A stretch of 64,000 bases of DNA, from the NCBI GenBank assembly GCA_916613615.1, contig OU744730.1, forward strand, positions 31,096,815-31,160,814, in the 5' to 3' direction. The notes below the pieces were generated by a model. It worked only from the letters and a program-made list of their open reading frames with translations, was not told the DNA's origin and searched no databases. Every line of letters starts with the position of its first letter. The stretch's first letter is position 1. This DNA is from Steromphala cineraria. Taxonomy: Eukaryota > Mollusca > Gastropoda > Trochida > Trochidae. A program made the translations under genes and the position numbers. Positions 1-14,000 of the stretch are shown here, piece by piece.

Positions 1-140
1 TCCAAAGGATCATAACAAGAATGGCAAACAATTACAGACAATGATAAAGATCTTCAGGGGTGTTATTACTTCAACTCACATAAAGACTGACTCTCATTGA
101 CTAGGGATCGTAAAAGGTCAAATACGACAGAGCTTGCAAT
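1..140 (+). repeat. Dispersed repeat fragment, paralogue of 21195-21330
   Basis: The segment around CATAAAGACTGA, including the AAGATCTTC-like and GTTATTAC stretches, matches 21195-21330 over most of its length. The family is unknown. From 141 to 1690 I see no gene or repeat. Confidence 0.55.
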
Positions 141-1693
141 CTAAAGAAGAGCTATTTACTTGTTTTTCTAGTTTCCTACAGTACAGATTCGTTAAAGAAA
201 CCATTGTCTGTGAAGGTTAGATCAACATCTTATGTTTATAAAACTTCATACTTTCATAAGACTTTAATTTCATTTCAACATCTTCTGACCAAAAACATTT
301 TCAAAAAGTTATTTAAGGAGACCCATGGGTATTTTAAAAGACATTATGCTTTGATTAAATGAAATTGTGAGCACTTCTTCACAACACACGTTTCTATCGT
401 AGGGTTTCAAAGTCGCATTCCAGTGACCACAGGATTTATTATACTATCAGAGTGAAATCTAACATCAAACTTTATTCCGCTGAATTGTTTAATTTTTTTG
501 TTTTTACTTAGCACCAAGAATGCAAAGAAAATTCAAATAACGTATCACTCAAATCAATGTTTTCTCTTGTAAATACCATACAAAAGTGTTTTTTTTAAAT
601 CAGGATGTTTTGCGAGTAATTAGTTCTTTGATTGGAAATAAATACATAAATACAAAGGGCATAATTTCATAGTATTCGTAATCGTGGTATTTGATCAATA
701 ATTGCTACATGTACCAAAGCACTATATTTTTACATCACACTGTTTGAAAATAACTTCAAGATAGACCTGGTTATTCAATCAAAATAACGGCTTCGAGGGC
801 TTCATAAGTTTCGACCAGGGAGATAAAAAAAACCCACAAAATACTCATAATACAATACACATATTACTCCTTTGCATTTTTAATAATATGCTTCCAAAAT
901 GGAACATCTCTAATGTTATGAACGTATATATGCAGAATGCAAACATATTAAGTATATTAGTTTAGCAATCAAGTTATGTGGTAAATGTACATGTACATAA
1001 GTCTTTTTGAAACGTCAACAATTTAATTAAATGTTGCAAACAAAAGAGACACCGACCGTAATAAAATGAATATTGTGAAAAGAGAAAAATATTGTGTGAA
1101 AGAGTTATTTTTGTCGAAAATTATCTAAGTCTTATCTTATAATGATAACTTATCTAGAAAAGTTCTTAATTGTATAATTTCATGGTATTCATACCTGAAA
1201 TATTTGATTTGCTTAAATGTATAAACCTGAAGATGAGTTTTAATGGACATTGTACCAAATAAACCATTTACCCGGGGTTTGGAGCCATACCTTATACTAT
1301 ATACTCAGTACTAAAAGTTAAGAGCCACGAGAATTTAAATTTCAGTTTAACAAATAAACGTAACTCACATGAACTCCTGATAATAGAGATGTATAAACTG
1401 GTATCCAGTGGTAATAAGGGTGTGTCGACTTGAACAAATTGACAACAATAAGTGGATGGCCTCTCATTTTACTCTCTGTAGACTAAATTCAAAACAGTGA
1501 GTTTTCCAGCAATTGTGCAATGAAACAACTATACCCATACATGTAGCTGTTATTGCGGTCGATAAAAAATAATGAGACTCTCTTAAAAGATAACATTGCG
1601 GCCTGGAGAATAGAGTAAAGCAGTGTTAAGTGTTACGAGTGTATGACCCTTGTACATTGATGACTTGATTGACCCTCCTCGACATGGTACGCA

Positions 1694-2440
1694 TCAGTCT
1701 CTGTATGACTTATTGAGGAATTTGCTGCCACTCTTGATGTAGGCTGCAACAGGAGGGTCTCCTCTACGTATATGGCGACCAATAATATCCCATATCGGGT
1801 TCAAGTCGGAACTGCAAACAGGCCATGGTAGCATTGTTATGGCTTCCAGCTGTAGAATGTGTGTTACCACTCTGGCTCTGTGAAGTCTAGCATTGTCATC
1901 CATGTAAACCGGACTTATACGAAGATGGTGGTTGTCAGAATTTGGAATTCCCACAGGGAAAAGATGTTTTTATCTCGATATTTCTGAGCATTGAGTGTAA
2001 CTTGAAACGTCACAAGGTCGAGTTTACAACAGTAGGAGACACAACCTCATATCGTCATAAAGTCACTACCACACTGGTATGTTGGTCGGATATGGCTTGG
2101 TGCGAAAGGGATCTTAGCTTGGCACCAAACATCCACAATATGCAAAAGCATGCTACACTCATCAGACCAATGGATCTGGCGCCATGATGCCAAATTTCAA
2201 ACAAACCTCGCTCTACACCACCTTAGATGTTCGTTCATGTGCCGTGGTGTTAATTTAACACGTTTACCTGGTATAGGTGCCCTATAACCCGCCGTTCGAA
2301 GGCGATTCCTAACGTTTGATATGATGATACCCCAACTGTCTAGCAAAAGCTCTACAGGACATTCTTATCCAACATACCAATAATTCGCCAGTTCTCCCCT
2401 ATTGATAATCTACGCCTTGCCATAATTGTATCTCAAACAC
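1694..2440 (-). pseudogene. Tc1/mariner transposase pseudogene
   Basis: Minus strand. The N-terminal signature RRRLSIGENWRIIGML lies near 2440-2390. The DDE-domain remnant DDNARLHRARVV, then LPWPVCSSDLNPI and WDIIGRHIRR, lies at 1880-1750. These match the usual DNARxHxA and SPDLNPIE motifs of Tc1 transposases. Between them the frame shifts repeatedly and contains several stops. SSDLNPIWD lacks the family's third catalytic acidic residue and its flank. It is dead. No terminal repeats were found. Confidence 0.85.
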
Positions 2441-2528
2441 ATATGCAACCATTTGTTCGAGATAACAGACGATATAGTTGCAATTTAAAAGAAAATGACT
2501 TCTCCAAATACACGAGCTCATGCTTTAA

Positions 2529-2825
2529 AGGGGAAGTAGCATATTTTTGGGGTGAATATAAGGTAATGTCAGGAAAATGAAAACTAAATGGAGCAGTAAT
2601 AATTTAAATATATAAGGTAAAGTTTAGCCATGCGAATTCTTATTCTTACACAAAATGAATTAAAGGTGTTCACACAAAATGGCCGCCAATGGAGTTATGT
2701 GTATCTTAATACTTTGTCCTCTGACTATGGATGATTGGCTTGTGTAATGAGATTTCTGACATTCACTGTCAAAATGACACACATAGCATTAACTTATGAT
2801 CACAATTTAAGTTTGGCCAGATTTA
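2529..2825 (+). mobile_element. piggyBac-like MITE, degenerate copy
   Basis: Flanked on the left by TTAA (2525-2528). The body carries the family markers (GTCAGGAAAATGAAAACTAA, GGAGCAGTAATAATT, AAAATGGCCGCCAATGG, CTTTGTCCTCTGACTATGG). The right end has lost the terminal repeat, so the boundary is approximate. 2826-3682 holds nothing recognisable. Confidence 0.7.
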
Positions 2826-3682
2826 TGATATGATTGACCCTAGTTGAAATGTGATCATTAGTATGAATTTCCCGTGATTATCTGAAAAAAATCCTTCAAC
2901 CTCAATGCCTAATCAATTTGGTTCAAAAGGGTAGTAGACCATCACCTTTTTGTCAGAGCAGTTCCAAAAAACCTCAGCAATTACTAGAAATAGCTTTTTT
3001 GAATAGGTAAAATGCTTCTGACTGCTAGGCTGACCCTTCAGTAGTCTGAGAGGTTTGATCTTTCCATATCCGGAACGACAAAGACCTATATGGTGCAGGA
3101 AACTACTTCTTGTTAACAGAAGGTGGAAGAAATGAATGTCTGTGACTCACATTTCCGATTCTGTATACTAGTTACATTACTAAGCTACTTAACTCGTCAA
3201 AGACCATTCAATTTACTATAAATATCTGAACGATTTGATTTGGACAATTATAGGTATTAATATATCTTTTAAACATACGTACATCTTCGAAAGTGACACA
3301 AATTAAAAGGTGTTATATTTTATCTGTGTACCTCAAGAAAACTATCATCGATTGCATGTACTTAAGGATTAGTAGTTTCTTTTAAAGAAACAAATACATT
3401 GACCAGCTCATGTTTGATTTAATAGAGGAATCTCTGGAAAGAGTAAGGAACATCTTGTGATCTGCAGGTTCAAAGAAATGCAACAACTGCAACAACATAA
3501 TTTTATTATGCCTCTGTCAATTTTGCCGTTTAGATGAACTTTATATAGTTACATGTAAATTGCCCAAACCTTCAGACTGACAGATGTTCTTTGCATTAAA
3601 CTCTTGAACGTTTCAATCTTATTTCAGTGGTGAGAAATTATCGATTTATAGGAGACTTTTTAAAGATATTTAACTATGCATT

Positions 3683-4002
3683 CATTCTCGCCTTACAGAG
3701 GCTGATCAAGTCATGAAATGCTGATACAGCCTCTGTTATATTACGTCGAAATCCGTGGGTTCCGGCAGTTTCCCCTGGCGGAAAAAAATTGCACAACAAT
3801 CCATTTGAATTTATTTATCAAATAACAACGCTTCACGCATGGAAAGTTTTGGTTCATATCACAATGCTTTTGCCATGATTCAGTGGCCAAAATGATGATT
3901 TCAGAACAGCGTCGCTGATTGCACAACTAACTCCAATCAGGCATCTCCCATTCTATCCCACAAAGTCGGCGTAATAGAACAGAGGCTGTATCAACATTTC
4001 AT
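3683..4002. mobile_element. Mutator-like MITE, copy with damaged right end
   Basis: Same family as 14483-14788 and 28904-29251: CAGAGGCTGATCAAGTCATG near the left end, inner GCCTCTGTTATATTACG, a central GTGGGTTCCGGCAGTTTCC, and the inverted GGCGTAATAGAACAGAGGCT at the right. The right terminal repeat diverges after CATTTCATGA, and no target duplication is visible. Confidence 0.75.
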
Positions 4003-4680
4003 GATGCTGATACACTTAAGTAGTTTCCACACCGAAGACTGCTTCTCTGTCTGGCATGTACACTAAAATGACGATGGTGCTTCTGATAGAAGATTGTGTA
4101 TGTTTCTTCTGATACTTCGAGTGAGTGAGTTAGTGATTGAGTTGAGATTTAACGCGTTTCAGCTATTTATTTAAGAGTGACAGATCAGGGATCAAAAGGA
4201 TGACGGAAATAAAGGCATAGTGAGATACAGAAAGCAAAGCTGTTGTCCGTATTGTGTGTCTACATTCATAGTATTTGATCGTTGCTTCTCTTACATGTAT
4301 ATTCTTACTGATATTTACAAATAACAAGTCGGTTATTATTCTATTCGTTTATTCAATAAACAATCGCTGCTGCAGCCTTTTCTAAAAATGTGTTTTAAAG
4401 TTCATAAAAAAGGTGTGAAAATGGCATATAAACTGCTGCAACATTGTCTTAAACCTATGACTTGTATGAAAATAGAAAACCTTTCTGGTTAAAATATCAC
4501 AGCTTCTTTGTCCTTGCATCATGATGTTTACATTCAGTAAACATCCTTCGTGACGTAATATAGATATCTCATACATCACAATCGTTATTACGTCAAGAAT
4601 GTGTCTCTCACTTGATAATCTGCATGACATCATAAATCTTTGCCTTGTGATGAAATTCTTTTTTTGGTAAACAATTCTTA

Positions 4681-4688
4681 TGACGTCA
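4681..4688. promoter_or_regulatory. CRE-like palindrome TGACGTCA downstream of the gene
   Basis: A consensus cAMP response element in a stretch (4550-4815) that also holds several half-sites (TGACGT, TGATGTCA, TGAGGTCA). It may be a chance enrichment or a regulatory patch; no target is evident. Confidence 0.35.
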
Positions 4689-4746
4689 TGATCTACCACA
4701 GTAACAATGTGGTTTGACTTCGCCATGAGGTCATGCAACTTTTCCT

Positions 4747-4756
4747 TTTATTTATT
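4747..4756 (-). terminator. Polyadenylation signal of TIR-TMEM268-like gene
   Basis: Two overlapping AATAAA hexamers on the minus strand, about 50 nt downstream of the stop codon, give a compact 3' UTR. This supports 4807 as the true gene end. Confidence 0.65.
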
Positions 4757-4806
4757 TTGTCCAGCAAAGTCATGGACTTTTCTCTATATTTGCAATTACT
4801 ATGATG

Positions 4807-5073
4807 TCATGTGTCTTGCAGGCTCTGAATCTCTCGTAACTCCCGGACAGTACATAAAGCGTGGAGATATTCTGAAAACAGTGTTATGAGACCTGCAGTG
4901 TTTTCCTTGGCAACACAGTGAGTATAAAGAGACACGCATTCCTCAGTAAACTGACACAGACACAACTGTTGTTCAACATGGCGTTGTTGTGGCGGAACCG
5001 GAAGTTGATGTCGGGATAGTTTTAAAGCGTAGGGTGCCGCCATCATGACTGTTAGTCGCTCCGCTAAGGAAAC
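4807..5073 (-). CDS. Exon 12 of TIR-TMEM268-like gene, C-terminus and stop
   Basis: A 267-nt terminal exon with acceptor CACTTTGGCAG and stop codon TGA. RLTVMMAAPYALKLSRHQLP then QLCLCQFTEECV parallels the C-terminal domain of TMEM268 (R-L-x-V, then a C-P-C-Q-L-I-E-like stretch). It runs about 40 residues past the vertebrate end with an amphipathic tail ending EIQSLQDT. Confidence 0.85.
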   Translation of the reverse strand, partial: VSLAERLTVMMAAPYALKLSRHQLPVPPQQRHVEQQLCLCQFTEECVSLYTHCVAKENTAGLITLFSEYLHALCTVRELREIQSLQDT

Positions 5074-8000
5074 CTGCCAAAGTGACAATGAAATACGTAT
5101 TTAATGGGCATGAATATACAAAGATAAATAAATTAGATGAAAAAATAAAAATCATTGTGTTCGTTTAGTTGCAAATTGTTTACTCCCAAACACATTAAAG
5201 CTTCTGATTCTGCCCGATAAAAACATGAATACATACTTCACAAATGTACATTGGTTATCGATCAACATGTTTATCTACTCCATATTAATTAACAATTATT
5301 GCCAAGAGGGGCTGAGACTTTGTTGACAATTAAATGACTCACCTCACTTAGATAGTCACAGTCTTTGGTATAGACTTTAATTAGCTGACACAACTTGTCA
5401 CAATCTTCATCTAAACAACTGCACAGAAGTAAGTTCACATCCTCCTGTAAAACATACACACGAACTAGATATATAACACGCCTTTTTTACATTTTCATTT
5501 CATAATAAAATATTACTTTAATGCAGTCATCATGAAAGGTGCATCTAATATCATATGGTGGGTGGTTGAAGTCATAACCATAAGTAATATTTCAGACCAG
5601 CTAGGTACCGCAAAACTAGGTGCACTATAAACTTGTTATTTAATTCATTTCTTTTTTCAAGATCATTACACAAGAAATATGATTTGTTTTATTAATTTTA
5701 AAAATCTAATGAAATTTGTTTAATTTGCAATCCATGGGAGTTACTTATCAAGAATAATGTCAACATTAAAGTTAAGAATACTTACAAAACAATCCATCAT
5801 CACAAAATAGTAAAAGTGAACCTGCATCAATTAAGGAAACATCAAAGTTGAATGGGCTTTCTGACACATTACATTGCCATACACTATGGGTAATAATTTG
5901 TCTTTATCAAACATTGTTTATAAAGATATCTTAAATTTCTTACATATTAATGAATATAAAAAAGGCAACGTTATTTAGATAGCAAATGTGAAACATATCA
6001 CATACAATACATACAAAGATGTTTATCTTAGCACGACTATCAATAATTGTCAAAGGAAAGATATAAGCCCCGTGCACTGTCTAAAACTGAAACGGGAAAA
6101 TGGGCCAATTGCAACAGAGTTAACCTTAGTCGTTGGAGCTCATACCCTACATTTTGCTAACACTGGGGTAATATCCTGATCACCTACAAAGACAAGTCTC
6201 TGGCTGTAAAGGATACAGTAAATCTGGCTCCGTTTTCCTGTGAAACCGTGAGTATAAGAGGTCTATCTTCCAGGTAGAGAGCGCTGTTGATATGTAGGCA
6301 ACGACTTAACATTCGTTTACATAACTGGAACAAATAAACTCTGTCATGATTCAATCTCGAGTAAGATATAAACAAGATATTGGAGACAATGTTCGTTTGC
6401 AAACTTCTAATAAAGATTTATATATGTACATTGATCGATATTGAAAGATAGATGTTAATAGAGTTTTGAAGATAAATGTTCAAGTATGAGGACAAATACA
6501 TTTAATCTCGAAACCTGTTTTCAGTTTTGGAGCGCCTACTTTATTTAAACGTTAATTTTTCATGCAGCGTCAAGTGCATCACAAACTTTTTGCTACAACT
6601 TCCTACGCAAAGCCTGTTGTTGTTGTTGGGTTGGAGTTTAACGTCTTCTTTCACCTACCGGTGATGTCGCCGACGTGTACGCAAAGCCTAAAACACCTGT
6701 TTATCATATTATGCCTTGCTTCTGAACCTTTACTTTCTTGTGCTGATATCAGCGCCCCTACATGCAAGAGCAGCAAGGCACAAAAGTGACATTTCGGAAA
6801 CTAGCGCTTTAGGCATTGCGTAGGAAGATGTTTATCTATAGCCGAGTTAACTTCTAGTGTTAAATCTATTGTCATCATGTAGAGTTTTCCTACCATTCGT
6901 ATATGTCGTCTCCGTCTCCACCTGACAACGTACACTCCAGAGATCAACAAGAGAGGGAAGACAAAGGTGACGAGACGAACAGTGAGGATGTCTGAAACAA
7001 AGCAATGTAATTGTGAAGAGTAGCTTGAATGTTTAGAAGCCTTTAAAACTGATGATTCTGACATTTGATAACGTTTATCAACTGGCTTTTTGCCTTTCAA
7101 TGAAGTACTAAAAATCCTTAGCTTCAACAGGAAAAGTCGTTTGTCAACTGGCAACATTACGAATCCTTAGCTGTAACAGGAACAGACGTTTGTTAAGATG
7201 TATTAAGTCTTTTAATGAAGCACTAAGAATCCTTAGGTGCAAAATAGTCGGTTATTAACTGGCTTTCAGTCACCAAATGAAGTACTAAGAATCCTTAGCT
7301 ACAACAGGTAAAGTCGTTTATTACCAGGGTTTTAGTCTTTCAATGAAGCACTAAAATCCTTAGCTGCAACAGGAATACATGTAATTGTTTATTAACTGAC
7401 TTTTAGTCTTTTAATGAAATACTAAAAATCCTTAGCTGCAACATGAATAGTCGTTTATGAACTTGCTTTTAGTTTTTATGGATGAAGTACTAAGAATCCT
7501 TAGCTCCGAAAGGAATAGTCGTTTATTAACTGGCTTTTAGTCTTTTGATAAAATAATACAAATCTTTAGTTGCAACAGGAATAATCGTTTATTAACTGGC
7601 TTTTAGTCTTTTAATGAATTACTAAGAATCCTTAGCTGCAAAAGGAAAAGTCATTTATTAACAGGTGTTTAGTCTTTAGATGAAGAACGAAGAATCCTTA
7701 GCTGCAAAAGGAATAGTCATTTATTGACTGGCTTTCACGTGTAAATGAAAAACTCTATCCTCCAGAATAGTTGATATGCGAATAACATCAACAAGCCGAT
7801 TGATATCATTGTATTATGATTAAATGGAGCATTAACATTTATTTTTTCAAGTCTGAATTTGTAATTGAATTACATCCGATGAACATAGAATAATGGTAAA
7901 TGTAACCATAGTCATACTCGAACAAAAAAATTGTTATATTTACAATAGGCCTAGCAAAATATTTATATGTGTAAGAAAACTGAAGTCAATCAGAAACAGA

Positions 8001-11000
8001 GTAACCTTGCTACTACCATGGGAACATTACACACTTATCTGATAAGGCATATGATTGAATAATAATATAATAATATCGGGGAAATCCAATTGGCTACATA
8101 TTACACAATACATAATTAAATGAATTTGATTTTACATTTTACTTATCAGCATCTTGAACGAGATTCAGATAAAATCCAGCTCATTATTTCTTTCGATTTG
8201 TTAACACAAAATCCTTTATTAAAAATCAGATTTCAGGAGGAAGCACATGTAACTTAATTGCCAAACATGTTACAAAAGTAAAGAAAACCTTTTCAACTTT
8301 TTATTGGGTTTTGAAGAGTGTGAACCAAACAGCTGTCAAATCTACTTGAGTTCATATAAAAGTACAATCGTGTTCAATTTCTGATGAATTTGCAAAATAG
8401 TGCTATTTTCGTCCTCTTCAACACCTGTTCACGATGCGCTACATTTATAACTACAAAAAGTAAAGGAACGAAAATACTGAAAGAAAGCATTATATTGATT
8501 ACGTTCGGTATGGCACGTCCATGTATTTGAAATTTGTTGACACGAGATATTGATTTTATTTCAAAGATGTTAAGAAGTCTGTGCAAATGATTTTAGCATG
8601 TTTTTTTTAGAGAAGAACGTGAACAGTTTTAAAGGTTGAAGTCCATATTAAAGGTCAGAGCCCAACCAAATTTATAATTCATAAACCGATATCCCAAGCA
8701 GTAAAGAATATCTAAGCCCTTTTGTTCTGAAGAATATGAAAAGGGGATACCATTATATAAGACTACAATGGCGATTATTAATTCTAATCGACAAAAGGAT
8801 AACAAAATCTACAGTTTCTGAAGACAAGTATAATGGCAAACAATTCGACAGTCTGTAAACAGGAATCTTTAGGAGAACAATCGATGGTAAATATCTAAAT
8901 AAGTTTCTCATAAACAATTGTCATCAAGATTATTTTATGGAATAATTTGGCAATAACGGCAAGTATACACTTTCAATCGTTTTCTACTATTAACAGAAAC
9001 ATTTCGTTAAAAAACCACACACAGTTTGGACATCCACAATTGTGAAAATGGAAGGTAGCGAGACGTATCTAATAGCCCGTGGGATCAAACGATTTTACAC
9101 TCCGATCATGACACACATTAATTTACACAGGACATTTTGTTAACTGCTTCACATACTGCAAACGATTAAATGGAATTGCCTTCTTTGATCTGGAGATTAA
9201 CACAATTCTTATATTACAGAGCGAAACATCTATTTCATCACAGGTAATTGTTTGGAACAGGGTGTACAGGAAAAATATATAATAAAATATCATATCGATA
9301 AAACTTACAAAACGCGTTAAAGAATAATGTTGTATAAAATGATATCAAACATGAAGCGCTGTGTAAGAAATTGTTGGAACGAATCTGAACAGCCAAACTT
9401 CCGAGGGAATGAATTCCTTAGCTTCTAGATATGTAACATACGATACTTGATTTCCAGTGTTACCGTATGTGATTTTGTAAATTGCATTTGCATACCTTGA
9501 TTCAGAACTTCATCATAGACATGTATCAACATCATTAAGAAGTTAAGTAAGGTCGTAATAAAGCACAACATAATCGTTAGGGTATGCATGTCTGCTTGTT
9601 GTCCTTATAAGAGGTCACAGGGTCACCAAGGCTATAAATTTTAACCCTAACTAGTCCATGAGTCAGTACAGAAGATACCAGCTTTCTAGGCATTTTGCTT
9701 CTGGAGAACAAAGATTAAATTGGTGTTAAGGTCATGACACCTGTTGCACTTTTTGGGGCCACAGGGTCAACAGGGTATATTATACTAAAACGCCAAGGAG
9801 TCTGTACACAACAGTTCAGCTTTCTACGCAATTTGCTACTTCAGAAGAAGTTTAAATGTACATCCTTTTCGGTCTGACGGAAGGACGGACGGGCGGACGC
9901 CGGACACCATGGCATAAGCCAGATGAAATCGAAATGAAAAAATGTGCTTATCGATCAGGTGTCATGTTTAGCGTAAAAACAAAGTCTTCATTATTATTTG
10001 ATGAATATGAAAATCTCAACACTTCTTACCTCCATGCATTTTTTCTCTCTTAAACACCTTATGGGGCAATGCTCTATTTTTAAACAGCCATCAAGCATAA
10101 ACTAATGACATGGTGATATTGATTTTGTTACTAAAAAATTAAAAGCAAACCCATCAATTTGAAGTTTGTTGACACAAGACCGCAGATTTGAAATTAATTG
10201 CCAAGAAATGAGGAAATGACGCACACTATCAGCACATGATTGAACTGTAACAAGAAATACTCTTTAGCAAACATCTTGCAAACTACTTTCGACAGACAAA
10301 CTTATTCAAGGTTTCAAAATGTAATTAAGCTCTTGCTCTAGCAAATTAACTATACTCTTTGTCACACACATAATTATAGATATTGGCATAGTCTCTTTTT
10401 GGACTCGCATGATATAAATCACTAACAATTTCAGAGTATGCTAGATCATAAATTGTGCATTTCGATATTAACTACTGTCAGAAACCTTTGAAAATGAAAA
10501 CAGAAAAGTAAGATTACTAGCAATAGTGATGATAATTACCACAATAACTGACTCATATTTGAATAGTTGAAAATAAATCATGAGTGTTCATGATAAGAAA
10601 ATATTGTCACTTTCCCATTATCTTTAAGTTTATAACAGACTATCGTTCAAATATCACTCATATTTTATTTCGCCCGAAAAGAAAACACGTGACTGCAACA
10701 AGGGTAGCCAATATCCCAAGGGATCAGAAGCTTAGAAAGAGCCACTGCTTGAGTTGACAGAGGTCGTACATTTGTATATGCGAAATTTAACCAATAGTGT
10801 AATATGATCGACCATTGAAGGAAAGAATCATTTTAAAACTAATTTACGTCATTTAGTGACAACAAGGAGGTTTGAATTCTTTGTGATCGAGTATCGGACA
10901 TTGACGGGTATTAATACGCATAGCAAAGCAAAGCAGTATATGATATGTAACTTATTGCACGAGACATTTTATTGAATTAGACATAAAAAAACACTATGTG

Positions 11001-14000
11001 AAACGAAGTTATGACCGCAGAATTTAACATGTCTGTTATTTGTAGCATTTATAAATGCGTTACTAACCATTTGGGTAGGTTCAATATCCTAAACACAGAA
11101 GAACAAATCTTGACTATTTTTAAATATCCAAAACACGCAGTTTTGAAACAAGAAAGATTTTAAGAATATGACCAGTGAATACGATTATTCAGTTTAAACA
11201 TAACAAGATATCGTATCTAAAAGTATAATAAGATCTATTTTTCGATTAAACAAATTGAAGTCTTTATTCGGCGCCTCAGCAATGAATACCTGAAAGCTAA
11301 TGATAGCTGCAGGCCTTCAATGCCTACCAAATCACTGTAACAATTACTTTTGATGTACTCGTAGATTGAATAGAAACATTCCCGAAGGGTTTCAATTTAA
11401 TTCCATTACCTTAAGATGCAATTGGTTCTAGTTTCTATAAAGACATTGTTAGTAACCATCCAACTTCATTGGTTCTGGTACCATAATATAACAAATAGTC
11501 TACCTGCTCTGTTTGTGTCTACAAAGACGACGATGATGAGGATAAAAGCAAGAGTCCACACCCCAAAGGCAGACAGCAGGACTATAGCGGGCTGCAGGGA
11601 GAAGACCCAGGGAGCTTGTGTAGACCCGTGGTTCACCTGGCTGATACTCTGGAGCATGTCCCAGTACTCACTCTGGTCCAGCTGCAGAAAGGGTCATTTC
11701 ATATTATTGTAACATGTCTCAGGGGAATTTTTCATTCATATCAGTTGATTTGAAAATAATTCATTCAAATATTGATAGACAATGTTCACGTGAATATTGA
11801 TTTGAGCATGTGATACAAAGTGATTTTTACTATTTTCATCACGACCTGATTAATGTCCTGGAAACTGAATTATTCAAGTCGTCATTGTAGTTTTCGGAAT
11901 TGTGTTGATGACTTTAAAAATACTTAGATTAGAATGAACGATTTCATATAAATTTGTCCAATAAGTATTTCCTTAGTATAGCTGTATAGCTGCATATACT
12001 TAGGCTATTGGATGTGTGTCTGACAAGCATGGTAATATTATATCTACAATAATGTCAACTACTGGAGGGGCCAAGGTATAACAAGTACCCGTTAGGTTCT
12101 TCCAATAACAGCTGGACAGCTGAAAGATGCAATGCAATTTCCTTTGATTATTAGACGCCTGAGGGGCAGCTCGGGTTATTCTCGCATAGTAAAAGAAGGG
12201 CTCACGTATGATTTATTCATTGATATCGTGACCTTAAATTGTCCATGTACGATAGTGTATACTTGCGGGAGAAGGGATCAGGTGTGAGAAACACATACAT
12301 TGATATGGTAACTTAATAACGACCAATGTACGATAGTGTATACCTCTGTGACATCTTACGAATGGTTAACAGACCAACATTGATAATAATAATAATAATA
12401 ATGAACATTTTTAAGCCTAATATCTATTGCAAGCACTGCTCATTGACTGTACATTATTTCCCTGAAGGAACTACTTTCAAAGCCGCTACTAAGCGCTTCG
12501 CGCGACCACATAGGTCCGTACTTCCCGTATTCAGGTACCCAATTGTACAGCTGGGTAGACTGAGTGCAATGTGGATGAAGTGCCTTGCCCAAGGACACAA
12601 CACGGTGTAAAGCCCAGGTCACAAATCTTTGGTGTCTCCACCTGGATTCGAACCCGGGTCTTTGGCGTGATAGGCCAGCACGCTAACCACTACACCACCG
12701 CGCTCCAATACGTCGGCACATAGTTCACTGATTGATTAACCAACATGGTAGTATATACGTACATTGATGCCGTGACACCGGAGTGGACCAGGTATATCCT
12801 CATCCTTCTCATCAATCATCAGGTGTGCCTGCAGGTATCCACGTATCTCGAACTGGACGGAGGCCAACACCTGGCCGTTGACGAGATCTGACACAAAAAT
12901 CAAACTTATTAATTTAATAACAATTTATATAAAAAATATATATATGTTTATAATAATTTAATATTTTTTCAAAATAGAATTCTGTTACTCTACTAAAACA
13001 TCGCATCAATGATGAGTAACTCCAATTTTGTAACTTATTAGATCACATAAAAGTGAACTGGGACTAGTATTTTAAAAGCTTTGAAACGAATTTGCGATTG
13101 ATTGAAATCTGTAATTATCTATAAAATTGCTCAGTAGTTTCAAAAGTTCTGCTACAAATGATTTCGTCTTAAAGTCTGCAAGTCTTTAAAATATGCATAT
13201 TTTTTCATGTATAGATTGAAATATAGATATGTAGAACTTAATGAATAAAAACATGCTCACTTGCCCGTGTGGACAACACTGCTGCTATATCACTGCTTAT
13301 TGATTCGCTGCTTCGTGGTAGGCGACCTGAAGAAAGATATTTCCTTTTTAAATGAATGAATACATACGTGTATACATGAATATTATCGGTTTCTCTTTAA
13401 ATAGAAAAATCTGTTTAAGGACGGTATGGATATAGGTAATTCTAGCATGTCATGAAGTTTCGTGTAATGTTTATTTGTTGGAATAGAAATACTTTGTTTT
13501 TGGCATTACGTGTTAGCTTTAATTGGTTGTTTGTATTGGTTACGTGCCTCAGAGATAAAGTGGTAGACCTAAGTATCTAAATCTACTCTTGTGTTTCATG
13601 TTGAAAAGCCTGTCAGTCTGGATTGATGTAAAGTTAACATACTGGGGACATGTATTGAGTCACACCAGTAGCCTTTTTGCTAATCCCTCTTAATCGCTGG
13701 TTATCATTCGCGTTAATCATCATTTTGATACAAAATACATTATACTCTTTGAACCTAAATATGAAACGTTTCTATTATACACCAGTTTGAGAGTAACATG
13801 TTCTAGTTTCAGTAAGAGGCATATGCTCTATTGCATTACTTCAACACATTCCTCTTAAATATTCCGTATAAGTTAATGTTCGAATAACTCTCCATTGCAA
13901 AATAACTAATGGACCCTAGGGCCCGAGGCTCATTATCGTTTAGGAATGGAGAGAATAACGAGGATATTAACCGACATAAATTACACTTAACATAATGCCT

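Noticed and set aside
6184..6402. 72-codon minus-strand ORF taken as a terminal exon ending in a stop
   Set aside because: The stop lies in what reads better as intron. Splicing at 6217 restores a gapless match to the TMEM268 family through exons 10 and 11.
7072..7736. CRISPR-like regularly spaced array
   Set aside because: The units are contiguous diverged minisatellite copies without unique spacers, in a eukaryotic intron.
8374..8586. Hydrophobic minus-strand frame after a CTTTCTTTCAG site, resembling an extra transmembrane exon
   Set aside because: The required phase does not match exon 7 or exon 8, and only a frame with no partner stays open. The two-helix body is complete without it.
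12630..12706. Functional tRNA gene on the minus strand
   Set aside because: It has box A and B sequences, but no acceptable acceptor stem pairing. It continues into a SINE body and (ATT)n tail.
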